64,000 nucleotides of DNA from Sphingopyxis indica. Its GTDB lineage: Bacteria; Pseudomonadota; Alphaproteobacteria; Sphingomonadales; Sphingomonadaceae. Each line of letters opens with the position of its first letter. Position 1 is the stretch's first letter. A program made the translations under genes and the position numbers. A model generated the notes under the pieces. It did no database searches. It was given only the letters and a program-made list of their open reading frames with translations, and was not told the origin of the DNA. This document shows, in pieces, positions 33,115 to 42,205 of the stretch. The stretch lies in NCBI RefSeq assembly GCF_900188185.1, contig NZ_FZPA01000002.1:62001-126000 (forward strand). The letters run 5' to 3'.

Positions 33115-36100
33115 GGCTGCGCCTCCGGCCCGCCCGAAGGCTGTGCGACGGGTTCGGGCGGCGCCACGACGATCGGCGCCATCGGGGTGCCCTGGACGGG
33201 CATCGAGGTCATGGTGATGGTTCCGTCGGGATTGGTTACCGTCGTGGTCTCCAGCGTCATGATTTTCGAAGGATCGAGCACGATCGGCGGCTGTTCGATC
33301 ACCATGCCGCCGCCCGGAAGGGGGCCGATCTCGGTCGAGGTCGTCGACACCGCGCCTTCGGTCGTGCCGCCCGACAGCAGCGCCGCCAGATTGGCGACCG
33401 TGCCCATCTGCAATGCCGGATTGTCGCTGCTGCCCAGCATCTGCGTGATCGACATGTTGCTCCGCGATTGCTCGGCCGCTTCGTAGAGCTTGTCTTCGAA
33501 CTGGCTGTCGTTCACGACCTTGACGATGCCGCTCACGGCAATTTGCAGCGCCGTGGTGACGATGACCAGCGGCCCCGCAAAGGCGCTGCCGGCCGCCCCG
33601 GTCGTGCTGGCGCCATAGCGCGCGACCTGGGTAGCGAGGCCCACCGAAATCTCGGTTATGTTGGCGGCCGCAACCCCGCCGACGCCGGCCCCGACCCAAG
33701 CCGAGCCGGCGGCACCGAGGACGCGCGCCATGATTTCCGGATTCGCATCGCCGGGGTTGGCGCCGCCGCCTGCCGCCGTCATCAGCTCCTGCGGCGGACT
33801 TTCGCCCAGGTCGAACAGGCCGAGCAGCGTGGGCAGCTTGTCCGCCTTCTTCTGCTCCGACGCGACCTTCCAGTCCTTATAGGCCTGGACGGCGGCATCG
33901 GCGGCGGCAATGCGCTTGTTCTGCAGATCGGTCATGATGTAGTCATAGAGCGCGGCATCGCTCGCGCTCGGGACGGTCGTATAGCTCTTCAGATCGGCCA
34001 GCCGCTGGCGGAGTTGCCATTCCGATCCGCCATAGTTGAACTGCACCAGAGCCCGCTCGGTAGGCGAAGCCGTGCCATCGAGATAGCGCTCGATCATGCC
34101 GATCCGCTCGGCGTTGAAGCTGTTGCGTTCATAATCCTGCATCCAGCTCAGGATGAAGGGCAGGATCTGGCCATAGGCATCGGGATTCTGCGCGTTCGCG
34201 AGCAGCCAGTTGTTGACGCTGGCGGCGTCGCTGGGCTGGCCCGCGGCGGCCAGAAAGCGTCCGACGATCGTGTCGAGCTGCCCGGTGAAATTGGCGGGCA
34301 AGCCGAATATCTTTGGAACGCCGGTAAAATTATAGAGCGGCACCCGTTTCGGGCTGGCATTTTCGACGAGCAATTGCGTCACGGGCGCGAACAGGCATTT
34401 CTTGCCTTCGCACTCGCCCGGCAGATGATAGAGGCTGCCGTCTTCGTTGAGGACGGTCAGCGTTCCGCCGCTATATTCGACGTCATAGGGACCATAGCCG
34501 TCGCGCACGCCGTCGAAGGTCGCGGGGCCGGTCGGGGTGATCGGATAGAGCCCCGGCGTTCCTATGGTGGCGGTGGTCGTCCAGCCGAACTGGTCGTCGT
34601 GAAAATCCTTGCCCTCGCGTTCGGCGGCCTCTGGGCCGCGAAAGCCCCTGAAGACGTAGCGCGGGCTGAAAACCAGATCCTGCGCCATCGCATAGAGGTC
34701 GGCGATCGACACCGTCAGCGTCGGATTGTGGACCGTCAGCCAGCCGATCCCCACGGGCTGCGCAAGCGTGATGCGATAATTGGGCGACGCGCTGAGCGTC
34801 CCCAGATCGAGCCGATAGGCGCTGTTCACCCCGTCGCCGGTAAAGCTGGGGGCACCGCTCAGTCCGAAGTCGGTTCCGGCGAAGCCCGAAACCTGCCATT
34901 CGAACTTGTCCTCGGTTCCATATTGGCTCGTGAAGCGCGACCGATAGGTCACCGCACTGCCGGGATTTTGAGCATCGAAATCGCTGGTCATCGACACCAG
35001 ATCAACCGGCGTGTCGCCGCGCACGACATCGCCCGACAGCAGCCGCACGATCAGCTCGGCGGGCGAAATGGTCAACGTACCGTCCACTTCCCCGGCGAGC
35101 TTGTAATTGCCCGAAAGCAGCGTCGCGTTGGGTGCGATAGCGTAGCTGCCGACGTTGCTGCCGACGGCCGCGGTGGTCGTCGGTGTATAGCCGACGACAT
35201 CCGCGGCGCTGTCGCCATTCTTCAAACCGGTCACGTTGGCGGTGAAGGCCGGATTGGCTTCGCCATAGAGGCGGCTCGCATCGGCAGCGGTCACCATCAG
35301 CGGCGCCGGGGTGACGGTCAGCGTGCCGTCGGTCTGTGCCGCGAGCACATAATTGCCCGAGAGCAGCACCGCGTTGGGTGCGATGCGGTAGCTTCCGACG
35401 TTGCTGCCGATGGTCGCAGTGGTGGTCGGCGTATAGCTGACGACATCCGCCGCGCTGTCGCCATTCTTCAAACCGGTCACGCTGGCGGCGAAGGCCGGAT
35501 TGGCATCGCCATAGAGACGGCTCGCATCGGCGGCCGCGACGGTTAGCGGCGCGGGGGTGATCGTCAGCGTGCCGTCGGTCTGGCTCAGCGTGTAATTGGC
35601 GGACAGCAGCGTCGCATTGGGCGCGATGCTGTAGCTGCCGACATTGCTGCCGATGGTCGCGGTGGCCGAGGCGTTGTAGCCGACCACCTGTGCGGCATCA
35701 TCGCCGTTCCTGAGACCGGTGACGGTGACGCCGAAAATCGGGTTGCTGCTGCCATAGAGGCGGCTCGCATCATTCGCGGCGACATGGAGCAGCGCCGGAT
35801 TGATTGTCAGCACGCCATCGACATAGGTGACGTCATAATAGGAAGGCGCGCTCGCGCCATAGGGGCGAATCCAATAGGTTCCGGCATTGCTGCCCAAAAG
35901 CGCATTGGTGCTGAACTGCAGTCCGGTAACGTCGCTCGCATCGTCGTCGCCGACGAAGCCCGCATAGCTGGCGGTAAACGCCGGCAAGGCGCCCGCGCCA
36001 TAGGTCATCGCCTTGTCGTCGGCGGTGATGGTCAGCGCATAGCTCGTCGGCGTGCCGCTGCAGATCAGCTTGCAATGCACCCCCAGGTCCATGAAATTGC

Positions 36101-38750
36101 CGCCCTCGCCGCGCCATTCGGCGGCGGTGCCATAGCCGCTCGGCACCCAGCCGCCGAGATCGACCAGCGCATCGGACACGCCCCAGATCGACACGCCGGC
36201 GGCGGAGGCGAGATTGGTGTCGACCAGCCGGATCGCGCCCTCGCCCACGGCGGGGCGGGTCGGGAAATCATTGTCGGCGATCAGCAACAGGGGGATGCCC
36301 GATGCACCCGCCGAAGCGAAACTGCTGTTCTCGAGCAGCACATGGCGGCCCGCCTCGAGGACGACGAGATCGGCGGAATCGACCTGCGTTCCGCCTGGCG
36401 CCGTGACGATGTCGCGCCCGGCGTGATATTCGAATCCCCCGCCGCTCAAGCTGCCGCCTGCGCCGCCCACCGAACCGCCGGAGCCGCCATGATCGGCGCC
36501 CGTGAATTGCTGGCGAAAACCGGTGGCCGTCCCGCCGAGCTGGATGTCTCCGGTGGAGCGGATCACCAGATCGCCCGCCCCGACGAAGCCCGCATCGACC
36601 CCCGCGGTGCTGCCGGCGATCGCGCCGTCGCCGCCGCGCGCGGTCGCCGACAGCATCGTATCGCCGAGCAAAAGGACATCGGCCGCATCGACCTGAAAGC
36701 TGCCGGCGGTGGCATTGCCGGCGCCGCCCGAGCCCCCCGGAGCGCCGCCATCGTCGCTTCCCGATTGTCCGCCGATGCCCGTCGCGTCGTTGGAGAGCTG
36801 TGCGCCCGCGGCAAGCGTGAAGCGATTGCCGGCGACGAGATCGAACTGCCGGGCCACGGCGGTGGCGATGCCTCCGCTGGCTGCTATGCCCGCGCCGCTC
36901 GACGCCCCGCCGGCGCCGCCCTGCGCTTCGACGATCTTGGACATTTGGGCGCCCGCCGCGACGGTGATGTCGTTCGCGGCGTCAAAGCGAAAGCCGGACC
37001 CTGCCCAAATCTGCGCCGCACCGCCCGCGCCCGCCGTGCTTGCGGCACCGCTGCCGAGTCCCGCCGCGCCACCGGTCGAGCGCACCGACATGGTGACGTC
37101 GGTGTTGACCGCGATGTCGCGCCCCGCTTCGAACAGGGTCGACCCCGGGGTCAATTGCACGGTCCCGCCTGCCGTCCCGGTCGCCCCGCCCGAGGCATCG
37201 CCGCCGCGTCCGCCGGTCGCCGTAAGCGAGACGGAAAAGGCCTCGTTCAGCACGATGTCGTTCCCGGCCCGAAACAGAAGATCGCCGAGCGTCATCGCCG
37301 AAGACCCACCCCCGGCAGCGCCATCCACGCCGGTCAGAACGGCCGACACGTCGAACCCGGTGTCGAAGACGATGTTGCGCGCGGCGTCGAACGTCAGCGC
37401 ATTGGGCAGGCTGGTCGCGAAGGGCGTGCTGCCCTGGAAGATGATGTCGCCATTGCCGCCGCTCACCGCGGCGTCGGTCTCGACGGCGATCGCGCCGAAC
37501 GCCAGCTGGCTGTTGATCCACTCGTCGGTGAGTGTGCTCGTCGAACCGCTGACGCCATTGGCCAGGGCGTCGGTGTCGACGACGATGTCGTTGGGATCGA
37601 GCAACAATTGGCCGGCGATCCCATGGGGTGCGCGCAGGTCGGCATGACCGTTCATCGCCAGCTGCTTGCCCGACACTTCGGCAAAGCCGCCATCGCCGCC
37701 CAGGCCGCCACCGCGCGCCGAAATGCGGCCCGAAAAATCGGTGCGACCGTCGGACCACACCACGACCCGGCCGCCGTCGCCCCGTTCCGAACCGGCGCCG
37801 GCGTCAAGGACGGCCGCGCCCGCTACGCGGACATTGGCCGCATGCGCGACCGCGGGATCGTCGCCGCGCACCCCGCCCCCGATCAGGATCGTCCCGCCGC
37901 TTCCATCGGCGTCGCGGGCCGTGATGGCGCCTTCGACCGCGACGTCTCCGCCATCGGCGGTGAGCACCACCCGGCCGTCTCGCTGGCCGATGCCCGACGC
38001 TTCGATCACCCCGCCGGCGCTGACCGCCAGGGCATAGACGTTGCCGCCGGCTGCAACCAGCTCGGCCTCGGCCGCGCGGATGGTTCCGGCATTGTCGATC
38101 CCGGTGCCGCCCCCGGGCAGCGCGGTGCGCACCAGGACGCGCTGGTCGCCCGACGATTGCAGCAAAATGTCGTTCCCCGCGGCCAGCACCGCGCTCCCCC
38201 GCGGCGCCTCTATCGTTCCGCCATTGACGACGTGACGCCCGACGAGCACGACATCGCCCGAAGCCGCGCGGATAAGGCCGAGATTCTCGACCGACGCCCC
38301 CGACGCGCCGCGGAAGTTCAAGGCATCGCCCGCCATGAAGGCGGCGTCGTCGACGTCGAGCGTCGATGCGACGAACGACGCGGTCCGGATCATGCCATCG
38401 GGGCCGACGAGCACGCCATTGGGGTTGATCACAAAGACGCGCCCGTTGGCCTTGATCTCCCCCATGATGCGGCTCGGGTCGCCGCCCAGCACGCGATTCA
38501 GGATCGCGCTGTCTACGCCCGGCTGGACGAACTGCATCCATTGGCCCGCCGCGACCGAGAAATCGCTCCAGTCGATGATCGCGCGCTGGCTGGCCTGCGT
38601 GATCGTCGTATTGCCGCCGTCGCGAACGATGCTCGCCTTGCCCGCCACCACCGCGGCATCCTGAGCGTGGGCCGCGCCGAAAGCGAGCATGGTCGCCAGC
38701 GCGATGGCGCCGCGGCTCGGCCGCGACAGCCAGACAGTGGATGTGCGCAT
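33111..38750 (-). CDS. TpsA/filamentous-hemagglutinin-like exoprotein with MBG repeats
   Basis: 1879 residues from the ATG at 38750. After the signal peptide comes the TPS secretion domain (ARDGG-type start SIVRDGGNTTITQASQRAIIDWSDFSVAAGQ, with VFVINPNGVLVGPDGM). A long Gly/Asp-rich beta-helix follows to about residue 870. MBG/YDG-type tandem domains lie at about residues 900-1231, the last three nearly identical. Beyond these are a second irregular region, a helical Gln/Asn-rich part (QILPFILSWMQDYERNSF) and a hydrophobic segment at about residues 1677-1747 (AGSAWVGAGVGGVAAANI ... GPLVIVTTALQIAVSGIVKVV). A proline-rich tail ends the protein. No known CdiA VENN motif or toxin domain is seen. 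It probably has an adhesin or biofilm role. Confidence 0.88.
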   Translation of the reverse strand: MRTSTVWLSRPSRGAIALATMLAFGAAHAQDAAVVAGKASIVRDGGNTTITQASQRAIIDWSDFSVAAGQWMQFVQPGVDSAILNRVLGGDPSRIMGEIKANGRVFVINPNGVLVGPDGMIRTASFVASTLDVDDAAFMAGDALNFRGASGASVENLGLIRAASGDVVLVGRHVVNGGTIEAPRGSAVLAAGNDILLQSSGDQRVLVRTALPGGGTGIDNAGTIRAAEAELVAAGGNVYALAVSAGGVIEASGIGQRDGRVVLTADGGDVAVEGAITARDADGSGGTILIGGGVRGDDPAVAHAANVRVAGAAVLDAGAGSERGDGGRVVVWSDGRTDFSGRISARGGGLGGDGGFAEVSGKQLAMNGHADLRAPHGIAGQLLLDPNDIVVDTDALANGVSGSTSTLTDEWINSQLAFGAIAVETDAAVSGGNGDIIFQGSTPFATSLPNALTFDAARNIVFDTGFDVSAVLTGVDGAAGGGSSAMTLGDLLFRAGNDIVLNEAFSVSLTATGGRGGDASGGATGTAGGTVQLTPGSTLFEAGRDIAVNTDVTMSVRSTGGAAGLGSGAASTAGAGGAAQIWAGSGFRFDAANDITVAAGAQMSKIVEAQGGAGGASSGAGIAASGGIATAVARQFDLVAGNRFTLAAGAQLSNDATGIGGQSGSDDGGAPGGSGGAGNATAGSFQVDAADVLLLGDTMLSATARGGDGAIAGSTAGVDAGFVGAGDLVIRSTGDIQLGGTATGFRQQFTGADHGGSGGSVGGAGGSLSGGGFEYHAGRDIVTAPGGTQVDSADLVVLEAGRHVLLENSSFASAGASGIPLLLIADNDFPTRPAVGEGAIRLVDTNLASAAGVSIWGVSDALVDLGGWVPSGYGTAAEWRGEGGNFMDLGVHCKLICSGTPTSYALTITADDKAMTYGAGALPAFTASYAGFVGDDDASDVTGLQFSTNALLGSNAGTYWIRPYGASAPSYYDVTYVDGVLTINPALLHVAANDASRLYGSSNPIFGVTVTGLRNGDDAAQVVGYNASATATIGSNVGSYSIAPNATLLSANYTLSQTDGTLTITPAPLTVAAADASRLYGDANPAFAASVTGLKNGDSAADVVSYTPTTTATIGSNVGSYRIAPNAVLLSGNYVLAAQTDGTLTVTPAPLMVTAADASRLYGEANPAFTANVTGLKNGDSAADVVGYTPTTTAAVGSNVGSYAIAPNATLLSGNYKLAGEVDGTLTISPAELIVRLLSGDVVRGDTPVDLVSMTSDFDAQNPGSAVTYRSRFTSQYGTEDKFEWQVSGFAGTDFGLSGAPSFTGDGVNSAYRLDLGTLSASPNYRITLAQPVGIGWLTVHNPTLTVSIADLYAMAQDLVFSPRYVFRGFRGPEAAEREGKDFHDDQFGWTTTATIGTPGLYPITPTGPATFDGVRDGYGPYDVEYSGGTLTVLNEDGSLYHLPGECEGKKCLFAPVTQLLVENASPKRVPLYNFTGVPKIFGLPANFTGQLDTIVGRFLAAAGQPSDAASVNNWLLANAQNPDAYGQILPFILSWMQDYERNSFNAERIGMIERYLDGTASPTERALVQFNYGGSEWQLRQRLADLKSYTTVPSASDAALYDYIMTDLQNKRIAAADAAVQAYKDWKVASEQKKADKLPTLLGLFDLGESPPQELMTAAGGGANPGDANPEIMARVLGAAGSAWVGAGVGGVAAANITEISVGLATQVARYGASTTGAAGSAFAGPLVIVTTALQIAVSGIVKVVNDSQFEDKLYEAAEQSRSNMSITQMLGSSDNPALQMGTVANLAALLSGGTTEGAVSTTSTEIGPLPGGGMVIEQPPIVLDPSKIMTLETTTVTNPDGTITMTSMPVQGTPMAPIVVAPPEPVAQPSGGPEAQP
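35058..35792 (-). repeat. Three tandem MBG-domain coding repeats (about 245 bp each)
   Basis: Units of 81, 82 and 82 codons within the TpsA gene. Each carries ADASRLYG, VTGL(K/R)NGD, IGSNVGSY, APNATLLS or a close variant, and DGTLTI. The second and third units are almost identical at DNA level, suggesting recent duplication or homogenisation, and they may vary in number between strains. Confidence 0.85.
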
Positions 38751-38770
38751 TTCAGTACCCCCGCAAGCCC

Positions 38771-38790
38771 GATGAAATCTCCATTTCATC
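38771..38790. promoter_or_regulatory. Palindrome upstream of the tpsA gene
   Basis: GATGAAAT-CTCC-ATTTCATC, perfect 8-bp arms, 21 bp upstream of the TpsA ATG. It may be an operator or a leader hairpin. No adjacent regulator is obvious. The rest of 38791-38999 holds no gene. Confidence 0.4.
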
Positions 38791-38999
38791 CTACCGCGGC
38801 GAGGCCTCCAAAGGGCATCCATGAAATCAGGTAGTTGCGAAGCGCGATGGCGAGGGCGGCGGCAAAGGGCGCCAGCTGCCCGGTCGATGCTTTCCGCCAG
38901 GCCGGCGCATCTTCAACATCGACGCCAGGTATCGGACCGCATTTTCAATCCTGGTGCGATCAAGCAGAATTTGCGCAGCGCACAAATTGAACCAAATAA

Positions 39000-41669
39000 T
39001 CAGGACAAGTCAGTTGCGGCGGCGATTAACCGGCTGGGAAAACTCAGTGTAAATGCGGCGCCGCCATCGGGATGGTTGGCGGCGGCGATGTCGATGTTCA
39101 GTGCGTCCGCAAAACCCCTTGCGATCGCTAGCCCCAGGCCGCTGCCTCCGTGACGGTCGCTCCCCTTTCCCTGCGCGAACGTGTCGAAGATCGTCCGTTC
39201 GGTTCCCGGCTCCAGCCCCTCGCCGCGATCGCGCACGGTCAATGTCACGGCATCGGGAGTCCGGCGGCCGACGATGTCGATCGGACCGGCGCTGCCGCCG
39301 TACTGGATGGCGTTGGCGAGGAGATTGAGGAGAATGTGATGGAGCAGCCGCTCGTCGACGCGGACCAGCGGCAGGCCGGCGGGAACCTGGAAGTTGATGT
39401 GATGACCGCGCAGGGGTTCTTTGAGATCGTGGACGACGGCGGCGACGACGTCGGTCAGATCGACCGGCGTCAGATCGAGCCGGACGCCGCCGGCGTCGAG
39501 ACGCACCAGTTCGACGAGATTATCGAGAAAACGGCGCAGTCGCGATACTTCGGCGCGCGCGACGGGCAAGGCGGCAGTGTCGGGATGCTCGTCGGCGATC
39601 GCCTCGATCGCCGCGGTCACGCCGGTGAGCGGGGTGCGCAGATCGTGCCCGATCGACGAAAGCAGCGCCGCGCGCAGCCGATCGCGTTCTTCGAGTACCG
39701 AGAGGCTGCGCATCTCGTCCTCGAGATGGAGTCTTTCGTGCGCGAGCGCGGCCTGGCCGACGAGCGCCGACAACAGCGCCGCGCGGTCGGGCGCGATCGG
39801 ATTGCCGCCGTCGTCGCTCGCGATGCCGAGCACCGCGAGCACGCCGAGCCCCGTCTTGAGCGGATGGAATTGCCAGTCGGACGCGACGAGCGTGCTGGTG
39901 CCGCGCCCTGCGGGCTCGCCGCTCGTCCACGCCCATTCGGCGGCGGCCTGATCGACCGGCGAAATGCGCGCGTCGGCGGGTCGCGCGACGATCGGGCGCA
40001 GCAGGCCGTCGCGTTCGCCGAGCACGACGCTGCGCACGCCGAGCAGGCGCGAGACTTCGTCGCAGGTAGCGGTAGCGGTGGTTTCGCGATCGGATGCGCG
40101 CGCGAGCATCTGCGCGAAGGCCGCGAGCGACGCATTCTCCTGCGCGCTGCGCACCCCGATCCGCGCGCGCGTCCGGAGGCGCCCCGCAAGGTTGCTCGTC
40201 ACCGCGGCAACGCCGGTGAGGATCAGGACCGTGAGCACGCTCTGCGGCTCGGCAATCGTGAAGGTGTAGAGCGGATGCAGGAAGAAGAAGTTGAACGCCA
40301 GCGCCGCCGCGACGCTCGCGAACAGGCCGGGCCGCAGCCCATAGAGCGTCGCCGCGACGATCACCGGAACAAGATAGAGCAGGTCGACCGCCCCCGTGCC
40401 GATCCACGGCTCGGCGAGCTTGGCGAGGCCCGTCGTCATGGCGATCAGCAAGAGGGCGACCGCATAGTTGCCCGACCGCCCCCAGCCGCGCGCCCAGCCA
40501 CCGCGGCGGTGCGTCGTCATGGCGGTTCCGGGCGACGGAATGACATGCACCGCAAGCCCCTCCCCCTCGCGGATCAGCGCCTCGACGATCGACCCGTGGC
40601 GCAGTTCGAACCACCAGCTGCGCTGCGAGCGGCCGATGACGAGCTGCGTCGCGCGCAGCGCTTCGATCTGTCCCCGCAGCCCGACGATCACATTTTCGGA
40701 CGGGACGGTGGCGATCGTCGCGCCGAGCGTAGCGGCGAGCGCGAGCGATGCGGCGATGCGGCGCTGCGCTTCCTCGTCGAAACGCTCGCTGCGCGGGGTT
40801 TCGATATGCACTGCCGTCCACGGCGCGTTGAGCCCGTCGGCGAGGCGCTTGGCGGTGCGTACCAGCGTGTCGGTGCCCGGCTGCTCGCTGATCGCGACGA
40901 GGATGCGCTCGCCCGCGGCATAGGTGCCGGCCAGCCCGGTCGCGTCGAGATCGTGAAGCATCTGCCGGTCGACGCTGAGCGCCGCGCGGCGCAGCGCCAT
41001 CTCGCGCAAGGCCGACAGATTGGGCTTCGAAAAGAAATGGCCGAGCGCGCGGCTCGCCTCGTGCGGCACATAGACCTTGCCGTCCTTGAGCCGCTCGATC
41101 AGTTCGTCGGGGGGCAGGTCGACGAGCTTGATCTCGGCGCCCTCGAACACGCTGTCGGGCACGGTTTCGCGCACGCGGACGCGGGTGAAGCTCGCGACGA
41201 CGTCGTTCAAACTTTCGACATGCTGGATGTTGAGCGTCGTATAGACGTCGATCCCCGCGTCGAGCAGTTCGTCGACGTCCTGCCAACGCTTGGGGTGGCG
41301 GCTGCCCTCGACATTGCTGTGCGCATATTCGTCGACGAGCGCGAGCGCGGGCCTGCGCCGCAGCACCGCGTCGAGGTCCATTTCGGCGAGGCGGTGGCCG
41401 CGATAGTCGATCTCGCGCCGCGGAACGACCTCCAGGCCGCGCATCAGCGCCTCGGTCTCGGCGCGGCCGTGCGTTTCGGCGACCGCGACGACGACGTCGG
41501 CGCCCTCGCGCGCGAGCGCGGCGCCCTCGGTCAGCATCGCATAGGTCTTGCCGACTCCGGGTGCGGCGCCGAGGAAAATCTTGAGCCGCCCGCGCGCCTC
41601 GCGCTTCGCCTGGCGGAGCAGCGCGTCGGGCAAGGGCCGCTTGTGCTCAGAGGGTGGCGGGCTGGGCAT
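39000..41669 (-). CDS. kdpD: KdpD potassium-sensing histidine kinase
   Basis: 889 residues from the ATG at 41669, matching the E. coli length (894); the longer open frame runs through an intergenic palindrome and is not coding. The N-terminal KdpD domain has a Walker A GAAPGVGKTYAML and LALVDEYAHSN, followed by a universal-stress-like domain (ILVAISEQPGTDTLVRTAKRL). Four TM helices, a GAF-like segment, HisKA (SSIGHDLRTPLTGV) and HATPase (LLANAIQYG, GSGLGLAIARGF) follow. It controls kdpFABC through KdpE. Unlike the common kdpFABCDE order it is encoded divergently, while kdpE lies at the far end of the operon. Confidence 0.95.
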   Translation of the reverse strand: MPSPPPSEHKRPLPDALLRQAKREARGRLKIFLGAAPGVGKTYAMLTEGAALAREGADVVVAVAETHGRAETEALMRGLEVVPRREIDYRGHRLAEMDLDAVLRRRPALALVDEYAHSNVEGSRHPKRWQDVDELLDAGIDVYTTLNIQHVESLNDVVASFTRVRVRETVPDSVFEGAEIKLVDLPPDELIERLKDGKVYVPHEASRALGHFFSKPNLSALREMALRRAALSVDRQMLHDLDATGLAGTYAAGERILVAISEQPGTDTLVRTAKRLADGLNAPWTAVHIETPRSERFDEEAQRRIAASLALAATLGATIATVPSENVIVGLRGQIEALRATQLVIGRSQRSWWFELRHGSIVEALIREGEGLAVHVIPSPGTAMTTHRRGGWARGWGRSGNYAVALLLIAMTTGLAKLAEPWIGTGAVDLLYLVPVIVAATLYGLRPGLFASVAAALAFNFFFLHPLYTFTIAEPQSVLTVLILTGVAAVTSNLAGRLRTRARIGVRSAQENASLAAFAQMLARASDRETTATATCDEVSRLLGVRSVVLGERDGLLRPIVARPADARISPVDQAAAEWAWTSGEPAGRGTSTLVASDWQFHPLKTGLGVLAVLGIASDDGGNPIAPDRAALLSALVGQAALAHERLHLEDEMRSLSVLEERDRLRAALLSSIGHDLRTPLTGVTAAIEAIADEHPDTAALPVARAEVSRLRRFLDNLVELVRLDAGGVRLDLTPVDLTDVVAAVVHDLKEPLRGHHINFQVPAGLPLVRVDERLLHHILLNLLANAIQYGGSAGPIDIVGRRTPDAVTLTVRDRGEGLEPGTERTIFDTFAQGKGSDRHGGSGLGLAIARGFADALNIDIAAANHPDGGAAFTLSFPSRLIAAATDLS

Positions 41670-41711
41670 GGGCGAGGGTTCGGCGTCCGTTTGAGACAAG
41701 GAACTATCCCA

Positions 41712-41822
41712 CTTCCGCCGCCCCGAGCGAAGACGAGGGGCTAGGCCGAGCGAAGTCGAGGTCCGGTGCGGGTTCTCGCTTCGCTCGAACGGCCCCCTCG
41801 TCTTCGCTCGGAGCGGCGGAAG
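41712..41822. repeat. Palindromic REP-like element between kdpD and the kdp operon
   Basis: Arms 41712-41740 and 41793-41822 are complementary apart from one or two bases; each contains GAGCGAAGACGAGG and a GCCGCC end. A second inner pair, CCGAGCGAAGTCGAG with CTCGCTTCGCTCG, fills the loop. GAGCGAAGTCGAG-type repeats are dispersed in sphingomonads (general knowledge). It lies in the 344-bp gap between kdpD and the first microORF. Confidence 0.7.
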
Positions 41823-41890
41823 ATTGGGGAGTTGTTCTTCAAACAAGCCATAGCCCAGCATGATGATGCACGCCAAGCGAAGCCGGTTCG

Positions 41891-41941
41891 ACTTTACGGA
41901 AACTTTACGCAAACCGCGAAATTCGCCCGCGAAACTTTACG
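41891..41941 (+). promoter_or_regulatory. Candidate KdpE operator direct repeats
   Basis: ACTTTACG occurs three times, at 41891-41898, 41902-41909 and 41934-41941. Starts are 11 and 32 bp apart, roughly one and three helical turns. They lie 73-123 bp upstream of the first kdp ORF. The TTTAC core recalls the E. coli KdpE site (TTTATA/TTTACA), so KdpE binding is a fair guess. Confidence 0.5.
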
Positions 41942-42013
41942 GCGAAGGGGCGTAGCGGCCGCCACATCCTATCCCGGCCCGTTCACCATCCGGGCCTTTG
42001 CCGGAGACCCGCC

Positions 42014-42097
42014 ATGTCCGATCTTTTGTGGCTTGCCCTGCTCGGCGCGCTGTTTGCGCTGACGCTCGGCTATACGCGCCTGTGCGAGCGAGGGTGA
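42014..42097 (+). CDS. 27-residue hydrophobic microORF at the head of the kdp operon
   Basis: Small membrane peptide of one TM segment: MSDLLWLALLGALFALT then LGYTRLCERG. GGAGACCC precedes the ATG at 42014. Similar short peptides ending in -RLCER or -CDRL precede kdpF in many high-GC bacteria (general knowledge). Usually unannotated; it could act as an accessory subunit or as a leader peptide for the operon. It ends 4 bp before the kdpF ATG. Confidence 0.7.
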   Translation: MSDLLWLALLGALFALTLGYTRLCERG

Positions 42098-42101
42098 TGC
42101 G

Positions 42102-42191
42102 ATGACGACCCCGATGCTCCTCGCCGGCCTCACCGCCGCCGCCCTGCTCGTCTATCTGCTCGTCGCGCTCTTGCGCCCCGAACGTTTCTGA
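42102..42191 (+). CDS. kdpF: KdpF small subunit of K+-transporting ATPase
   Basis: 29 residues, one TM helix ([19 protein letters not shown]) and the characteristic end RPERF. Stabilises the KdpFABC complex in the inner membrane. GAGGGTGATGCG ahead of the ATG gives a ribosome site. It is 14 bp before kdpA. Confidence 0.85.
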   Translation: MTTPMLLAGLTAAALLVYLLVALLRPERF

Positions 42192-42205
42192 GAGGAGACG
42201 CGACC

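Noticed and set aside
35058-35792. CRISPR-like direct repeats
   Set aside because: The repeats are 245 bp, in frame and code for MBG domains; there are no short repeats with spacers.
33111-38750. Contact-dependent inhibition (CdiA-type) toxin
   Set aside because: No VENN motif, no recognised toxin end and no small immunity gene before the TpsB gene.
35784-38834. Long plus-strand frame opposite the TpsA gene
   Set aside because: Antisense shadow of a repetitive gene; no signal or domain.
41670-41912. N-terminal extension of KdpD by 81 residues
   Set aside because: It would be translated from the REP-like palindrome; the family length is met from the ATG at 41669.
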